This document shows, piece after piece, positions 1 through 9,012 of a stretch of DNA of 64,000 nt; position 1 is the first letter of the stretch, and each line of letters opens with the position of its first letter. The stretch is from Candidatus Kapaibacterium sp. (GTDB taxonomy: Bacteria > Bacteroidota > Ignavibacteria > Kapaibacteriales > UBA2268). The stretch is taken from positions 45,643 through 109,642 of the forward strand of contig CALBDO010000015.1 in NCBI GenBank assembly GCA_937927515.1, in the 5' to 3' direction. A program made the position numbers and the translations under genes. Under the pieces are notes generated by a model. The model worked only from the letters and a program-made list of their open reading frames with translations. It was not told the DNA's origin and ran no database searches.

Positions 1-1
1 A

Positions 2-1084
2 AAAATCACATTATCATTTGCCATTCAAGATTCCCGTATCTTTGGCTGGTCGCTGAATTCCAATAATTTTAAAATTGGCGACTCGGCACGTTACTACCTA
101 ATGAACCCACAGGAGGAATTTTTTGATTTTTACTCTTTAAATCTTGTCTGGGACTCTATTCTCACTAAGACCAAAATTATAATCGGACGTCAGAAAATCA
201 CTTTTGGTGACAACAGGATATTTGGTCCAGGAGAATGGGGAAACACTGGTCGCTGGAATTGGGACGCAATACAACTTCTATGGGCAAACGAAAATCATTT
301 CATCTCTGGTTGGGTCGGTGGAACAAAAATTCACGACCCGAAAGTTACATCTGTGCCATTTTTCAACACTGAATTCTATGGCGGTGGATTATACTCGAGC
401 TTTTTAATTAATAAATCTTCGAGAATTGAGCCCTTCCTTGCTATTAAAACACCCGGAAGTGCAAGGTTTATTAATACACAAAATTTTAACTTGCATTGGT
501 TGGGACTGCGTTTCGTCGATTCAAATTTTTCGAATTTACTTTTGGACTTTACTTTTGCATTTCAAACTGGTAGACAAAATAAAACTATTGTAAAGGCTTA
601 CGGCTTTGTTACTAAACTTGGTTATTTGTTCAAAAACTTACCATTTAGCCCCTTTTTATACGTCAGATATACATTTGCAACTGGGGGTAAATCCCAAAAT
701 GGTATCAATCGTAAATTCGAACCTGCCTATGGGGCAACCGATAAATACTATGGATGGATGAATGTAGTGCAATGGTCAAATTTGAAAAATCCAGAGATTG
801 TCCTCGAATTGTTTCCAATTCAAAAATTGTGGGTCGAGATTAAATATCATTGGTTTTTCGTTAATGATTTAAACGAAAAAATTCTTGGCTTAAAAGTCGG
901 TCCCAGCAAACATCTCGGTAATGAATTTGATATTTTTATTAATCACAATGTTGACAAGAATTTAACATTTACAGGAGTTTTGGGATTATTTTCAGTTAAA
1001 GATGCGTACACAAGCGCTTTTATTAAACCAGATAATGCTCTATTTTTTGCTTTTCAATTATATTATCATATTTCTAAAATTTAG
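2..1084 (+). CDS. Alginate-export-type outer-membrane porin, 5' end outside the window
   Basis: The frame is open from base 2 with no stop, so the gene starts upstream of the window and the first ATG at 101 is internal. The product looks like a beta-barrel of the alginate-export family (Alginate_exp). The diagnostic stretch is GRQKITFGDNRIFGP followed by GEWGNTGRWNWDA, seen near residues 60-90 of the visible part. The rest alternates short aromatic-rich strands, as expected of an outer-membrane barrel, and it ends in an aromatic-rich strand. It is followed 9 bp later by a YeeE-type transporter whose ribosome-binding site overlaps this stop codon, so the two are probably co-transcribed. The substrate cannot be read from the sequence. 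Confidence 0.7.
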   Translation, partial: KITLSFAIQDSRIFGWSLNSNNFKIGDSARYYLMNPQEEFFDFYSLNLVWDSILTKTKIIIGRQKITFGDNRIFGPGEWGNTGRWNWDAIQLLWANENHFISGWVGGTKIHDPKVTSVPFFNTEFYGGGLYSSFLINKSSRIEPFLAIKTPGSARFINTQNFNLHWLGLRFVDSNFSNLLLDFTFAFQTGRQNKTIVKAYGFVTKLGYLFKNLPFSPFLYVRYTFATGGKSQNGINRKFEPAYGATDKYYGWMNVVQWSNLKNPEIVLELFPIQKLWVEIKYHWFFVNDLNEKILGLKVGPSKHLGNEFDIFINHNVDKNLTFTGVLGLFSVKDAYTSAFIKPDNALFFAFQLYYHISKI

Positions 1085-1093
1085 GAGTAAAAA

Positions 1094-2293
1094 ATGAAGT
1101 GGAACTGGAAAATATGGTTTGGTATTTTTTTAATAATTATAATAATTCCTCTCACTATCGTATTGCAAACGAATTCTTGGTGGTTGAGTGCCCTACCAGT
1201 TGGAATTCTTTTTGGCTTTGCTTTGCAGAAAGGTGACCTTTGCGGTTCTTCTGCTATGAGTGAAATAATTTTATTTCGAGATAACTCGAAAATCTTTGGT
1301 CTTTGGGTTGCAATTGTAAGCTCTATGTTCTTTTTTGCAATTTTAAATCTGTTTGGAATTGTCGAACTAGCCCCTAAAAAGTTTATTTGGGCGAATTCTC
1401 TTGTTGGTGGTCTAATATTTGGCTTCGGAACTGTTTTAGCTGGAGGCTGTATAAGTGGTTGTCTTTACAAAGCTGCAGGAGGTAATATAAACTCAATGGT
1501 GGCACTCCTAACAATACCACTGGGTATTTCATCCGTCGACTACGGTATCTTTAAATCATTCCACGAAAGCCTTTTGAAACTTTCCGCGCCCGAAGCTCTC
1601 ACATTATATTCTGTGCTAAAATTACCATATTGGCTTTTAGTATTGATTTTTATCATTCTAACTATTGCCATTTCAGTGGTCAAGGGTAAAAAACAAGGGA
1701 ACAAATCGATTCGTAGAGAAGTAAGGAATTTAAAATCATTAATTACTCGGCCGTGGAAACCTTGGCAAGCTGGAATAATGATTGGCTTTGTAGGAATGCT
1801 TGCCTGGCTATCTTCCTTACCCACAGGGCGTAATTATCCCCTTGGGGTTACCCACGGTGTTAGCTATCTTTATCAGTTCGTAATTGAAAACAACACCGAA
1901 TTGGTAAAATCGAAACAACCACCGAATACACAATCGCCCAATGTTAAAATACAAACCCCAGTTCTAAATCAAGCTCAACAAAGTCAACCTCGTAAGTTAA
2001 ATCTCTGGCTCATGATGCTAACATTAGGCTTGGTTATCGGAGCGTTTTTATCTTCGAAAATGAGCAATAATTTCGCATTATTGCCAAAACCACCCGAGCA
2101 AATTATCGTTGCAGTTATTGGAGGGTTTTTAACTGGACTGGGGGCTGGACTTGCCACTGGTTGTGTCATCGGAAATATAATCTCCGGTTGGGCTATGATG
2201 AGCATCTCTATGTTCATATTTGGTATTGCAACACTTCTCGGTAATTGGTTTGCAACTTATGTTTACTTAATTGGAATTGGCAGAGTTAAATGA
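1094..2293 (+). CDS. YeeE/YedE family membrane transporter (sulfur-compound uptake type)
   Basis: This 399-residue polytopic inner-membrane protein has about nine or ten hydrophobic segments. It carries the cysteine-containing motifs of the YeeE/YedE (Sulf_transp) family: QKGDLCGSSAMSE near residue 50, GGCISGCLYKAAGG near 120 and ATGCVIGNIISGW near 355. In characterised relatives such cysteines relay thiosulfate through the membrane, so import of a reduced sulfur compound is a reasonable inference. The hydrophilic stretch around residues 275-305 is proline- and glutamine-rich and probably a loop. The start ATG has a good GGAG site 7 bp upstream. The upstream porin may supply the outer-membrane step. 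Confidence 0.75.
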   Translation: MKWNWKIWFGIFLIIIIIPLTIVLQTNSWWLSALPVGILFGFALQKGDLCGSSAMSEIILFRDNSKIFGLWVAIVSSMFFFAILNLFGIVELAPKKFIWANSLVGGLIFGFGTVLAGGCISGCLYKAAGGNINSMVALLTIPLGISSVDYGIFKSFHESLLKLSAPEALTLYSVLKLPYWLLVLIFIILTIAISVVKGKKQGNKSIRREVRNLKSLITRPWKPWQAGIMIGFVGMLAWLSSLPTGRNYPLGVTHGVSYLYQFVIENNTELVKSKQPPNTQSPNVKIQTPVLNQAQQSQPRKLNLWLMMLTLGLVIGAFLSSKMSNNFALLPKPPEQIIVAVIGGFLTGLGAGLATGCVIGNIISGWAMMSISMFIFGIATLLGNWFATYVYLIGIGRVK

Positions 2294-2404
2294 AATAAAT
2301 TTTTGCCTCAGACACATTGATTTAGCTTTAATTAAAACTTGATGATGTAGGAATAAAATTTGTAACTACACGCTAATATTACGAGCCTGATAAGTAAAAA
2401 CGGA

Positions 2405-3082
2405 TTAAAAATCCCGGCAATAAGTGTAATATAGCTCATTTGTATTTAAATCGAGGGCACAAAGATGACCAAGATTCTGCTTGTAAATGCTTCTTGCGTA
2501 GACACATCCACCATCTAAAAAGATTTTCCATTGATTTAAGGAATTAATTATTTCATTCAACGGCATTGGAGTATGACCAACAACGACTTTACGCATTCCT
2601 ACTTTATGTGGAATTGCTTTTCGACTTCTGCCCCAGACCAAATATTGAGTGTTTTTAAAAGGGTCCTCTGAATCGAAATCTAAGTCCCCGTGCACCAAGA
2701 TGTATTTTTCAAGTTCAACATAGAACGGCATTGATTCAAAGAAAAAAATATAACCTTGCGGTATATCCCTTGGATGGCTTACATTGAAACTATCTAATGT
2801 GGTCTGACAACCATTGTACTCCCAATTTATAAGGGCTACAGGGTCTGAGAGAGAATTAAGCAGCATTTCTTCGTGGTTTCCTCTTATAGCTACAGCCTTT
2901 TTCTTTTGCCACAAATCGATGACAAAATCGAGAGTCGGCTTGACTCTTGGACCTCTGTCTATGAGGTCCCCAAGGAAATAAATAAAATCATCGGAGCTTA
3001 TTTTGACAACATCGAAAAGTAAGGTCTTCAAAGTATAATAACATCCGTGTACGTCGCCAACAACAATATTTCTTCTTTCCAT
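2405..3082 (-). CDS. PPP-family serine/threonine protein phosphatase (metallophosphoesterase)
   Basis: The 225-residue cytosolic protein shows the three metal-binding signatures of the PPP family in order: GDVHG near residue 8, GDLIDRG near 40 and GNHEEM near 70. Later histidine motifs VHGD (near 133) and VVGHTPM (near 168) complete the bimetal site. Length matches bacterial PrpA/ApaH-like phosphatases. It could act on phosphoproteins or dinucleotide polyphosphates. It is too short and lacks the C-terminal domain to be called ApaH with confidence. It is a single gene, convergent with the YeeE gene and divergent from the E1 gene. Confidence 0.8.
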   Translation of the reverse strand: MERRNIVVGDVHGCYYTLKTLLFDVVKISSDDFIYFLGDLIDRGPRVKPTLDFVIDLWQKKKAVAIRGNHEEMLLNSLSDPVALINWEYNGCQTTLDSFNVSHPRDIPQGYIFFFESMPFYVELEKYILVHGDLDFDSEDPFKNTQYLVWGRSRKAIPHKVGMRKVVVGHTPMPLNEIINSLNQWKIFLDGGCVYARSIYKQNLGHLCALDLNTNELYYTYCRDF

Positions 3083-3141
3083 GGTAAAAATTCTTGGTAA
3101 AAAAAAACAAATTTATTTTTTTTCGTCAATAAAAATTATAC

Positions 3142-3159
3142 TTAGTTTCACAAAACTAA
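3142..3159 (+). repeat. Short hairpin in the leader of the E1 gene
   Basis: TTAGTTT (3142-3148) and AAACTAA (3153-3159) form perfect 7-bp arms around the 4-nt loop CACA. The hairpin ends 9 bp before the E1 start codon, over the place where a ribosome-binding site would lie. It might be an operator or a translation-modulating hairpin. At this AT content a chance match is also possible. Confidence 0.35.
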
Positions 3160-3168
3160 TTTGGACAT

Positions 3169-5310
3169 ATGAAAAATACATTAACCAAAAATCTAACTAA
3201 GCGAAAAGACAATACAAATGAAAGCGAAACGAAAATTGAAAAAATTTTATATCTCGGCAAAGAGCGAGAAGTCGAGCTTTTCAGCAAATTCGATTTTTCT
3301 GATTATGACAAAGAAACTATCATTAAGTGGTATAAATTAAACCAGCTTGGTCGAAGATTAGACGAAAAGGCAGCGTTGTATCTAAAAATGGCAAAGGGCT
3401 GGTCGTATCACGCTCCTTTTGGTGGTCACGATGGAATACAGCTTGCTCTCGGGCAAGTGTTTCGTCCTGGAAAAGATTTTCTTTTTCCATATTACCGAGA
3501 TATGCTAACATGTCTTTCTGCTGGTCTCACCCCTTACGAAATAATACTCAATGGTTTAAGCAAAGAAGAGGATGTCGCTGGTGGTGGTCGGCATATGAGT
3601 AATCATTTTGCCAAGCCTTCCATAAGAATCCAAAATGTATCTTCATGTACTGGAAATCATGCCCAACACGCTGCTGGATTGGGCAGAGCTATCAAAAGAT
3701 ACAATGGAGACGAAATAGTTTTTTGCTCGACAGGCGAGTCTGCTACTGCCGAAGGCTATTACTACGAAGCATTGAATAGCGCATCGAGCGAAAAATTGCC
3801 CGTTGTCTTTGTAATACAAAACAACAAGTACGGCATATCCGTGCCATTGCACGAAGTCATGGCTAATTTGAATGTTGCAGAAAACTTCTCTGGTCTGAAA
3901 AATCTACTTATTGTCAATTGTGATGGTCGCGACCCTTTTGATTCCCACCGAGCTTTGCTAAAAGCAATTGAATGGGTTAAAAGTGGCAAAGGTGCGGCTA
4001 TTGTCCACGCTGATTGCGATAGAATCGGTTCACACTCAAACTCTGATAGACACGAAATTTACCGAAGTACAGATGAACTTCAACAAGTAAATCGACGCGA
4101 CCCACTCCTTCAATTTCGTTATCATATCATAAATCGAGGGATAGCAACCGAAGAAGAATTACTCGAAATCGAGGCTGAAAATCAAAGAATAATTTTCGAA
4201 GCTGCAGATAAAGCAGAACAATCTCCAAATGCAGATGGTTCTCAATGGAATAAATTTATATTACCGGAACCATATATATCCAAGGATGCAAATACCGAGG
4301 ATTACCAACCCGATGTAAATGCCCCGCTTATTTCACTGCGTGAGGCTATAAACCAAACATTGATTGAGGAATTTAAACTTAACCCCCACACTTATCTTTG
4401 GGGTCAAGATATTGGAAAGGGAGGTGTGTTCAACGTTGTAAAAGATATGCCGCAAATTTTTGGCAAAGAACGAGTGTTCAATGCACCAATTGCCGAGGAT
4501 AATATTGTCGGTACCGCAAATGGTTTCTGTCGCTATCGTGACGATATTCGTGTTGTTATCGAAGGAGCTGAGTTTGCCGACTACTTCTGGCCCGCTATGG
4601 AACAACTCGTGGAATGTTCGCACGACTATTGGAGAACAAAGGGGCAGTTCACGGCCAATATTGTCATTAGACTTGCCAGCGGTGGCTATATCCAAGGAGG
4701 TTTGTATCATTCCCAAAACATTGAAGGAGCACTTGTAACTTTACCCGGAATAAGAATTGTCTCGCCTGCTTTTGCAGACGATGCAGTTGGTTTAATGCGT
4801 AATGCAATTCGCTCCCGCGGTGTGACAATGTATTTAGAACCTAAATACCTTTATAATTTTAAAAATGCATTCGCTCCAAAGCCACACCCTGAATTTGTAG
4901 TGCCATTTGGTAAAGCAAAAATTCGGCGCGAAGGAAAAGACGTAACTGTTGTTGCCTATGGAACAGCGGTACATCTTTCATTATTTGCTGCAAAGGAATT
5001 AGAACGCGAAGGCATATCTGTCGAGGTTATCGACCTTCGCTCGCTAATTCCATGGGACGAGGAACTGGTATACAATTCCATCAAGAAGACAAACAGAGTT
5101 GTCATTGCTCACGAGGATAAAGTTACCGGGGGATTTGGTGGCGAGATAGCAGCAAGAATTTCCGAAAACGCATTTAGATACTTGGATGCACCAATTATTA
5201 GAGTAGGTTCAAAGGATGTTCCCGTTGGTTTTGCAAAAGAATACGAAAATGCAATTTTGCCAAACACAAAGGATGTCGAAGAAGCAATCCGCAGAGTTAT
5301 GAAATTTTAA
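3169..5310 (+). CDS. 2-oxoacid dehydrogenase E1 component, fused alpha and beta subunits (branched-chain type)
   Basis: This 713-residue protein contains both halves of a thiamine-diphosphate E1 enzyme. The alpha half spans about residues 50-370, with a cofactor/metal motif of the GEG...NN type, here TGESATAEG near 187 and NNKYGIS near 218, and a loop SHSNSDRHEIYRS near 288. The beta half spans about residues 385-713 and includes EDNIVGTANG, RLASGGYIQGG and HEDKVTGGFGGE. E1 decarboxylates a 2-oxoacid such as 2-oxoisovalerate and passes the acyl group to lipoyl-E2. Alpha/beta fusions of this kind are known in Bacteroidetes relatives. No E2 or E3 gene lies nearby. The 3' end overlaps the convergent uvrA gene by 14 bp. 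Confidence 0.88.
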   Translation: MKNTLTKNLTKRKDNTNESETKIEKILYLGKEREVELFSKFDFSDYDKETIIKWYKLNQLGRRLDEKAALYLKMAKGWSYHAPFGGHDGIQLALGQVFRPGKDFLFPYYRDMLTCLSAGLTPYEIILNGLSKEEDVAGGGRHMSNHFAKPSIRIQNVSSCTGNHAQHAAGLGRAIKRYNGDEIVFCSTGESATAEGYYYEALNSASSEKLPVVFVIQNNKYGISVPLHEVMANLNVAENFSGLKNLLIVNCDGRDPFDSHRALLKAIEWVKSGKGAAIVHADCDRIGSHSNSDRHEIYRSTDELQQVNRRDPLLQFRYHIINRGIATEEELLEIEAENQRIIFEAADKAEQSPNADGSQWNKFILPEPYISKDANTEDYQPDVNAPLISLREAINQTLIEEFKLNPHTYLWGQDIGKGGVFNVVKDMPQIFGKERVFNAPIAEDNIVGTANGFCRYRDDIRVVIEGAEFADYFWPAMEQLVECSHDYWRTKGQFTANIVIRLASGGYIQGGLYHSQNIEGALVTLPGIRIVSPAFADDAVGLMRNAIRSRGVTMYLEPKYLYNFKNAFAPKPHPEFVVPFGKAKIRREGKDVTVVAYGTAVHLSLFAAKELEREGISVEVIDLRSLIPWDEELVYNSIKKTNRVVIAHEDKVTGGFGGEIAARISENAFRYLDAPIIRVGSKDVPVGFAKEYENAILPNTKDVEEAIRRVMKF

Positions 5311-8104
5311 GCTTCTGCTTTCTGCCTTTGATTAGTTTGTAAAACTCCTTAAGGGCAATACCAGTATAGGAATCCTTGCATTGTGCAATTTTTTGTGGTG
5401 TACCGGTACATACGACTCTACCACCTTGTTCGCCACCCTCTGGCCCGAGGTCTACAACATAATCTGCAGAAGCTACTACATACAAATTGTGTTCGATAAT
5501 TATAACCGTGTTACCATTGGCGACAAGTTTATCGAAACAAACAAGAAGTTTCGATATGTCATCAAGATGCAAACCAGTTGTTGGCTCGTCGAAAAGTAGG
5601 ACGACATTTTCTGTGTCGGGTTGGTCTAAGTAAGATGCCAATTTAATTCTTTGTGATTCTCCACCAGAGAGTGTCGTAGAAGGTTGACCCAGTTTGATAT
5701 AACCCAAGCCAATATCTTGATAGATTTGAAGTTTTTGCACGATTTTAGGCTCTTCGTAAAAGAAATCTATGGCTTCGTCAACAGTCATTTCCAAAACATC
5801 TACGATGGTTTTATTTTTGTAAAGGAAGTTCAATACTTCTTTTTTATACCGAGAACCCTTACAAGCCTCGCATACAAGTTGCACATCGGGTAGAAACTGC
5901 ATATCAATGGTCACGTAACCTTCGCCTTGGCAAACCTCACACCTTCCACCTGGAACATTAAACGAGAAATATCCGGGCTTCAATCCTAATTGCTTTGCCA
6001 GCGGAGTTTCGGCATACAAATCCCTTATCAGGTCGAAGACTTTTGAAAACGTAGCAAGAGTCGACCTACTTGATTTGCCTATAGGGTTCTGGTCGACAAG
6101 TTCTACGCGAGAGAAAAATCCGTCTACATCAACTTTTTCAAAAGCCGAGGTTGTTGCTTCGTTCTTGATTGTAATATTGTGCAATCCTTTGTATATCACG
6201 TCGTAAAGTAGCGTACTTTTGCCCGAGCCCGAGACACCTGAAATAACAGTTTTCAATCCTAAAGGTATTTCGAGATAATCGATTTTTAAATTATGCTGGC
6301 GTGCATTAAATATTCTTATCGTACCAAGAGGAGTGTCTGGTTCTTTATTTTCAAGTATAACTTTCTTTTTTCCGGAAAGGTAAAGACCAGTGATTGAGTC
6401 ATTAGCTTTCAGAAGTTCTTCGAATGTACCTTGAAATACTAGATTACCGCCTTTTTCGCCAGCGCCTGGCCCGAGGTCGATTATTAAATCGGCTTGGCGA
6501 ATGATATCGGGGTCGTGTTCAACAACAATTACAGTATTACCAGCATCACGGAGTTTGAAAAGTACTTTCATCAGTCGCTCTGTATCCCGTGGATGTAAGC
6601 CAATGCTGGGTTCATCGAGCACGAAGAGAGTTTCCACAAGCGACGAGCCTAGTGCATTTGCAAGCGAAATTCTTTGCATCTCTCCGCCCGAGAGAGTATG
6701 AGCAAGTCGCTCCAAAGTCAAGTAATGCAAGCCTATGTCTATTAGTAATTTTAAACGCCATTTAATGTGCTCGAGAACTTGTCCAACAATTTTGGTTTCG
6801 TAATCTGATAGTTGAATGTCCTCGAAAAACTTTAAAAGTTTATCGAGAGGATATTTTATAAGTTCTGGAATATTCTTGCCAGCAACGAAGACCTGGCGCG
6901 CACTGGTGCGAATTCTCGAGCCACCACAAGCACGGCAAGTTGTAAAACCTCGATAGCGAGCAAGCATCATCCTATTCTGCACTTTATAGCTTTTTTCCTG
7001 TAGGTATCGAAAATACTCATTCAATCCCCAAAAATGCTCATTGCCATTCCAAAGAAAATCCATCTCCTCGGGAGTGAAATCTTTAATAGGCTTGTCAACT
7101 GAGATACCGCTTTTAGTTGCAGCTTCGAGAATTTCACTCATGATGTTTGTGAAGGAATTTGTACGAAATGGATGTAATGCACCTTGGCGTAGACTTTTGC
7201 TTTTATCCGGGATTACCAAATCCTCGTTGATGTCCATTATTCTACCAAAACCTTGGCATACTGGACATGCCCCATAGGGATTGTTGAACGAAAACAAGCG
7301 TGGCTCTGGCTCCTTGTAAATGATTTCGCAATCAGCACATTCGTAATTACTACTAAATTTTTTCACGATTTTTTCATCTGGGAAAATAATCCACACCCTG
7401 CCAATACCAAAACTGAAAGAAATTTCCAGCGAATCTATAATCCGTGATTTTGTTTCCTCGTCGTTTTTAAATACAATTCTATCGGCAACGACGGTAAAGT
7501 TTTTAAAATGAAAAACATCCTCTAAATTGACTTCTTCAAGGAGCTTAATTTCCCAATCTTCCAAACTAAACACACGAGTAAATCCTTGCTCGATTATACG
7601 TTTTTTAAACTCACTGATTTTCTTGAAATTTTCGCTTGGAGGGAACGATATCAAAAACTTTGTGCCTTCTTTCAAATTCTGCTGCAAATAGTGATAAACA
7701 CTTTGCGGATTGTCTCTTCGAACCTCTTGTTTGCATTTTTTGCAAATTGTTTTACCTATTCTACCATAGAGCAGACGCAAGTAATCATAAATTTCTGTCA
7801 AAGTACCAACCGTGGAGCGTGGGTTTTTGGCTTGAGTTCTTTGTTGTATAGCGATTGCTGGAGGAATACCAGAAATGCTTTCAACGTCGGGGCGAGGCAT
7901 ACGTTCTAAAAATTGTCTTGTGTAGGCAGACATAGATTCAACGAAACGCCTTTGACCCTCTGCATAAATTGTATCAAATGCAAGAGAGGACTTGCCCGAG
8001 CCACTCACACCAGTTATAACAACAAGTTTCTTATGTGGAATTTGCAGGCTAATGTTTTTTAAATTGTGTGTCGATGCTTTTTTTATTTCAATGTATCGCT
8101 TCAT
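5297..8104 (-). CDS. uvrA: UvrABC excinuclease subunit A
   Basis: UvrA is the damage-recognising ATPase of nucleotide excision repair. The 935-residue protein has the expected two ABC modules. The first has Walker A GVSGSGKS near residue 33 and signature LSGGEMQRISLA near 480. The second has GVSGSGKSTLLYD near 625 and LSGGESQRIKLA near 825. Zinc-ligand cysteine pairs occur at CADC/CPVC (near 255 and 280), CRAC (near 395) and CEVC/CEAC (near 730 and 755). Length is normal. The gene is last in the order serS, DUF58, uvrA, with 11 bp separating it from the DUF58 gene. Its 3' end overlaps the convergent E1 gene by 14 bp. Confidence 0.97.
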   Translation of the reverse strand: MKRYIEIKKASTHNLKNISLQIPHKKLVVITGVSGSGKSSLAFDTIYAEGQRRFVESMSAYTRQFLERMPRPDVESISGIPPAIAIQQRTQAKNPRSTVGTLTEIYDYLRLLYGRIGKTICKKCKQEVRRDNPQSVYHYLQQNLKEGTKFLISFPPSENFKKISEFKKRIIEQGFTRVFSLEDWEIKLLEEVNLEDVFHFKNFTVVADRIVFKNDEETKSRIIDSLEISFSFGIGRVWIIFPDEKIVKKFSSNYECADCEIIYKEPEPRLFSFNNPYGACPVCQGFGRIMDINEDLVIPDKSKSLRQGALHPFRTNSFTNIMSEILEAATKSGISVDKPIKDFTPEEMDFLWNGNEHFWGLNEYFRYLQEKSYKVQNRMMLARYRGFTTCRACGGSRIRTSARQVFVAGKNIPELIKYPLDKLLKFFEDIQLSDYETKIVGQVLEHIKWRLKLLIDIGLHYLTLERLAHTLSGGEMQRISLANALGSSLVETLFVLDEPSIGLHPRDTERLMKVLFKLRDAGNTVIVVEHDPDIIRQADLIIDLGPGAGEKGGNLVFQGTFEELLKANDSITGLYLSGKKKVILENKEPDTPLGTIRIFNARQHNLKIDYLEIPLGLKTVISGVSGSGKSTLLYDVIYKGLHNITIKNEATTSAFEKVDVDGFFSRVELVDQNPIGKSSRSTLATFSKVFDLIRDLYAETPLAKQLGLKPGYFSFNVPGGRCEVCQGEGYVTIDMQFLPDVQLVCEACKGSRYKKEVLNFLYKNKTIVDVLEMTVDEAIDFFYEEPKIVQKLQIYQDIGLGYIKLGQPSTTLSGGESQRIKLASYLDQPDTENVVLLFDEPTTGLHLDDISKLLVCFDKLVANGNTVIIIEHNLYVVASADYVVDLGPEGGEQGGRVVCTGTPQKIAQCKDSYTGIALKEFYKLIKGRKQKLKIS

Positions 8105-8115
8105 AACCCAAACTT

Positions 8116-9012
8116 CTACATCCTTGCTCTTTTTGTTAGATATTGTCTCAATGCTTTATCAAAAGGCTCATCAGTACGAATGACATTAAAATCAATATTT
8201 CGCTCGAAACACTCTCTTTTGATTTGGTTAACAAATTCTTGAACATAATGGCGATAAGTTTTACGAAATTGAATTGGTTGTGTTTGCAATGTTTCACCAG
8301 TTTCAATGTCTCTGAACAATACAGAGCCAGAGAACATAAATTCAACTTCTTGGGGGTCTAAAATTTGAAATACTATTACTTCGTGCTTTTTGTGGCGAAA
8401 ATGTTTCAAAGCATTTAGAACCGAATCTGGGTCGTCGAAAAAATCACTAAAAATTATTACCAAGCCACGGCGAGAAATTTTCTCCGCAAGTTGATTCAAT
8501 GCCTGTGCAGTTCCAGTCTTATCCGAAGGATAGGTCTGGTCTATGGTTTTCAAAATTTCTGCAATGTAAGAGGTTTTAGACCGTGGCGGTAGATAAGTTT
8601 GAAGTTTTTCGTCGTAGAGCGCTAGTCCAACTGCATCTCTTTGTTTCATCAAAAGATAAGCAAGCGATGCTGCAAGGTAGGACGAATATTCAAACTTGCT
8701 AATATTGTTCTTCGAAGCATATCGCATCGAACCACTTTTATCGATGACTATTATACAACGCAGATTCGTTTCCTCTTCAAATTGCTTAACAAAATACTTA
8801 TCCGTTCGGGCATACACCTTCCAATCGATATGCCTTATTTCATCTCCGGGGTTGTATTGCCTATGTTCTGCAAATTCGACGCTGAAACCATGGTAGGGAG
8901 ACCTATGTAATCCAGTTATAAAACCTTCGACAACTAATCGAGCTTTTAATTCGATATTGCTTAATTGAGCTACAACATTAGGTTGCAAAAATCTACGATA
9001 ATCGTTCATCAC
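8116..9012 (-). CDS. DUF58 domain protein with VWA-like fold
   Basis: The 298-residue soluble protein has the DUF58 core motif, EFAEHRQYNPGDEIRHIDWK near residue 50, followed by a VWA-like segment beginning IVIDKSGSM near 90 (DxSxS metal-site pattern). DUF58 proteins usually act with a MoxR-type AAA ATPase in metal-dependent assembly or chaperone roles, but no MoxR gene is in this window. The start is GTG at 9012 or ATG at 9009. The GTG gives a 4-bp GTGA overlap with the serS stop, so the two genes are translationally coupled. The function of this particular protein is not known. Confidence 0.82.
   Translation of the reverse strand: MMNDYRRFLQPNVVAQLSNIELKARLVVEGFITGLHRSPYHGFSVEFAEHRQYNPGDEIRHIDWKVYARTDKYFVKQFEEETNLRCIIVIDKSGSMRYASKNNISKFEYSSYLAASLAYLLMKQRDAVGLALYDEKLQTYLPPRSKTSYIAEILKTIDQTYPSDKTGTAQALNQLAEKISRRGLVIIFSDFFDDPDSVLNALKHFRHKKHEVIVFQILDPQEVEFMFSGSVLFRDIETGETLQTQPIQFRKTYRHYVQEFVNQIKRECFERNIDFNVIRTDEPFDKALRQYLTKRARM

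Noticed and set aside
7586..7909. Plus-strand ORF of 107 codons opposite uvrA
   Set aside because: It lies wholly within the intact uvrA frame and has no recognisable motif or ribosome-binding site; it is an antisense shadow.
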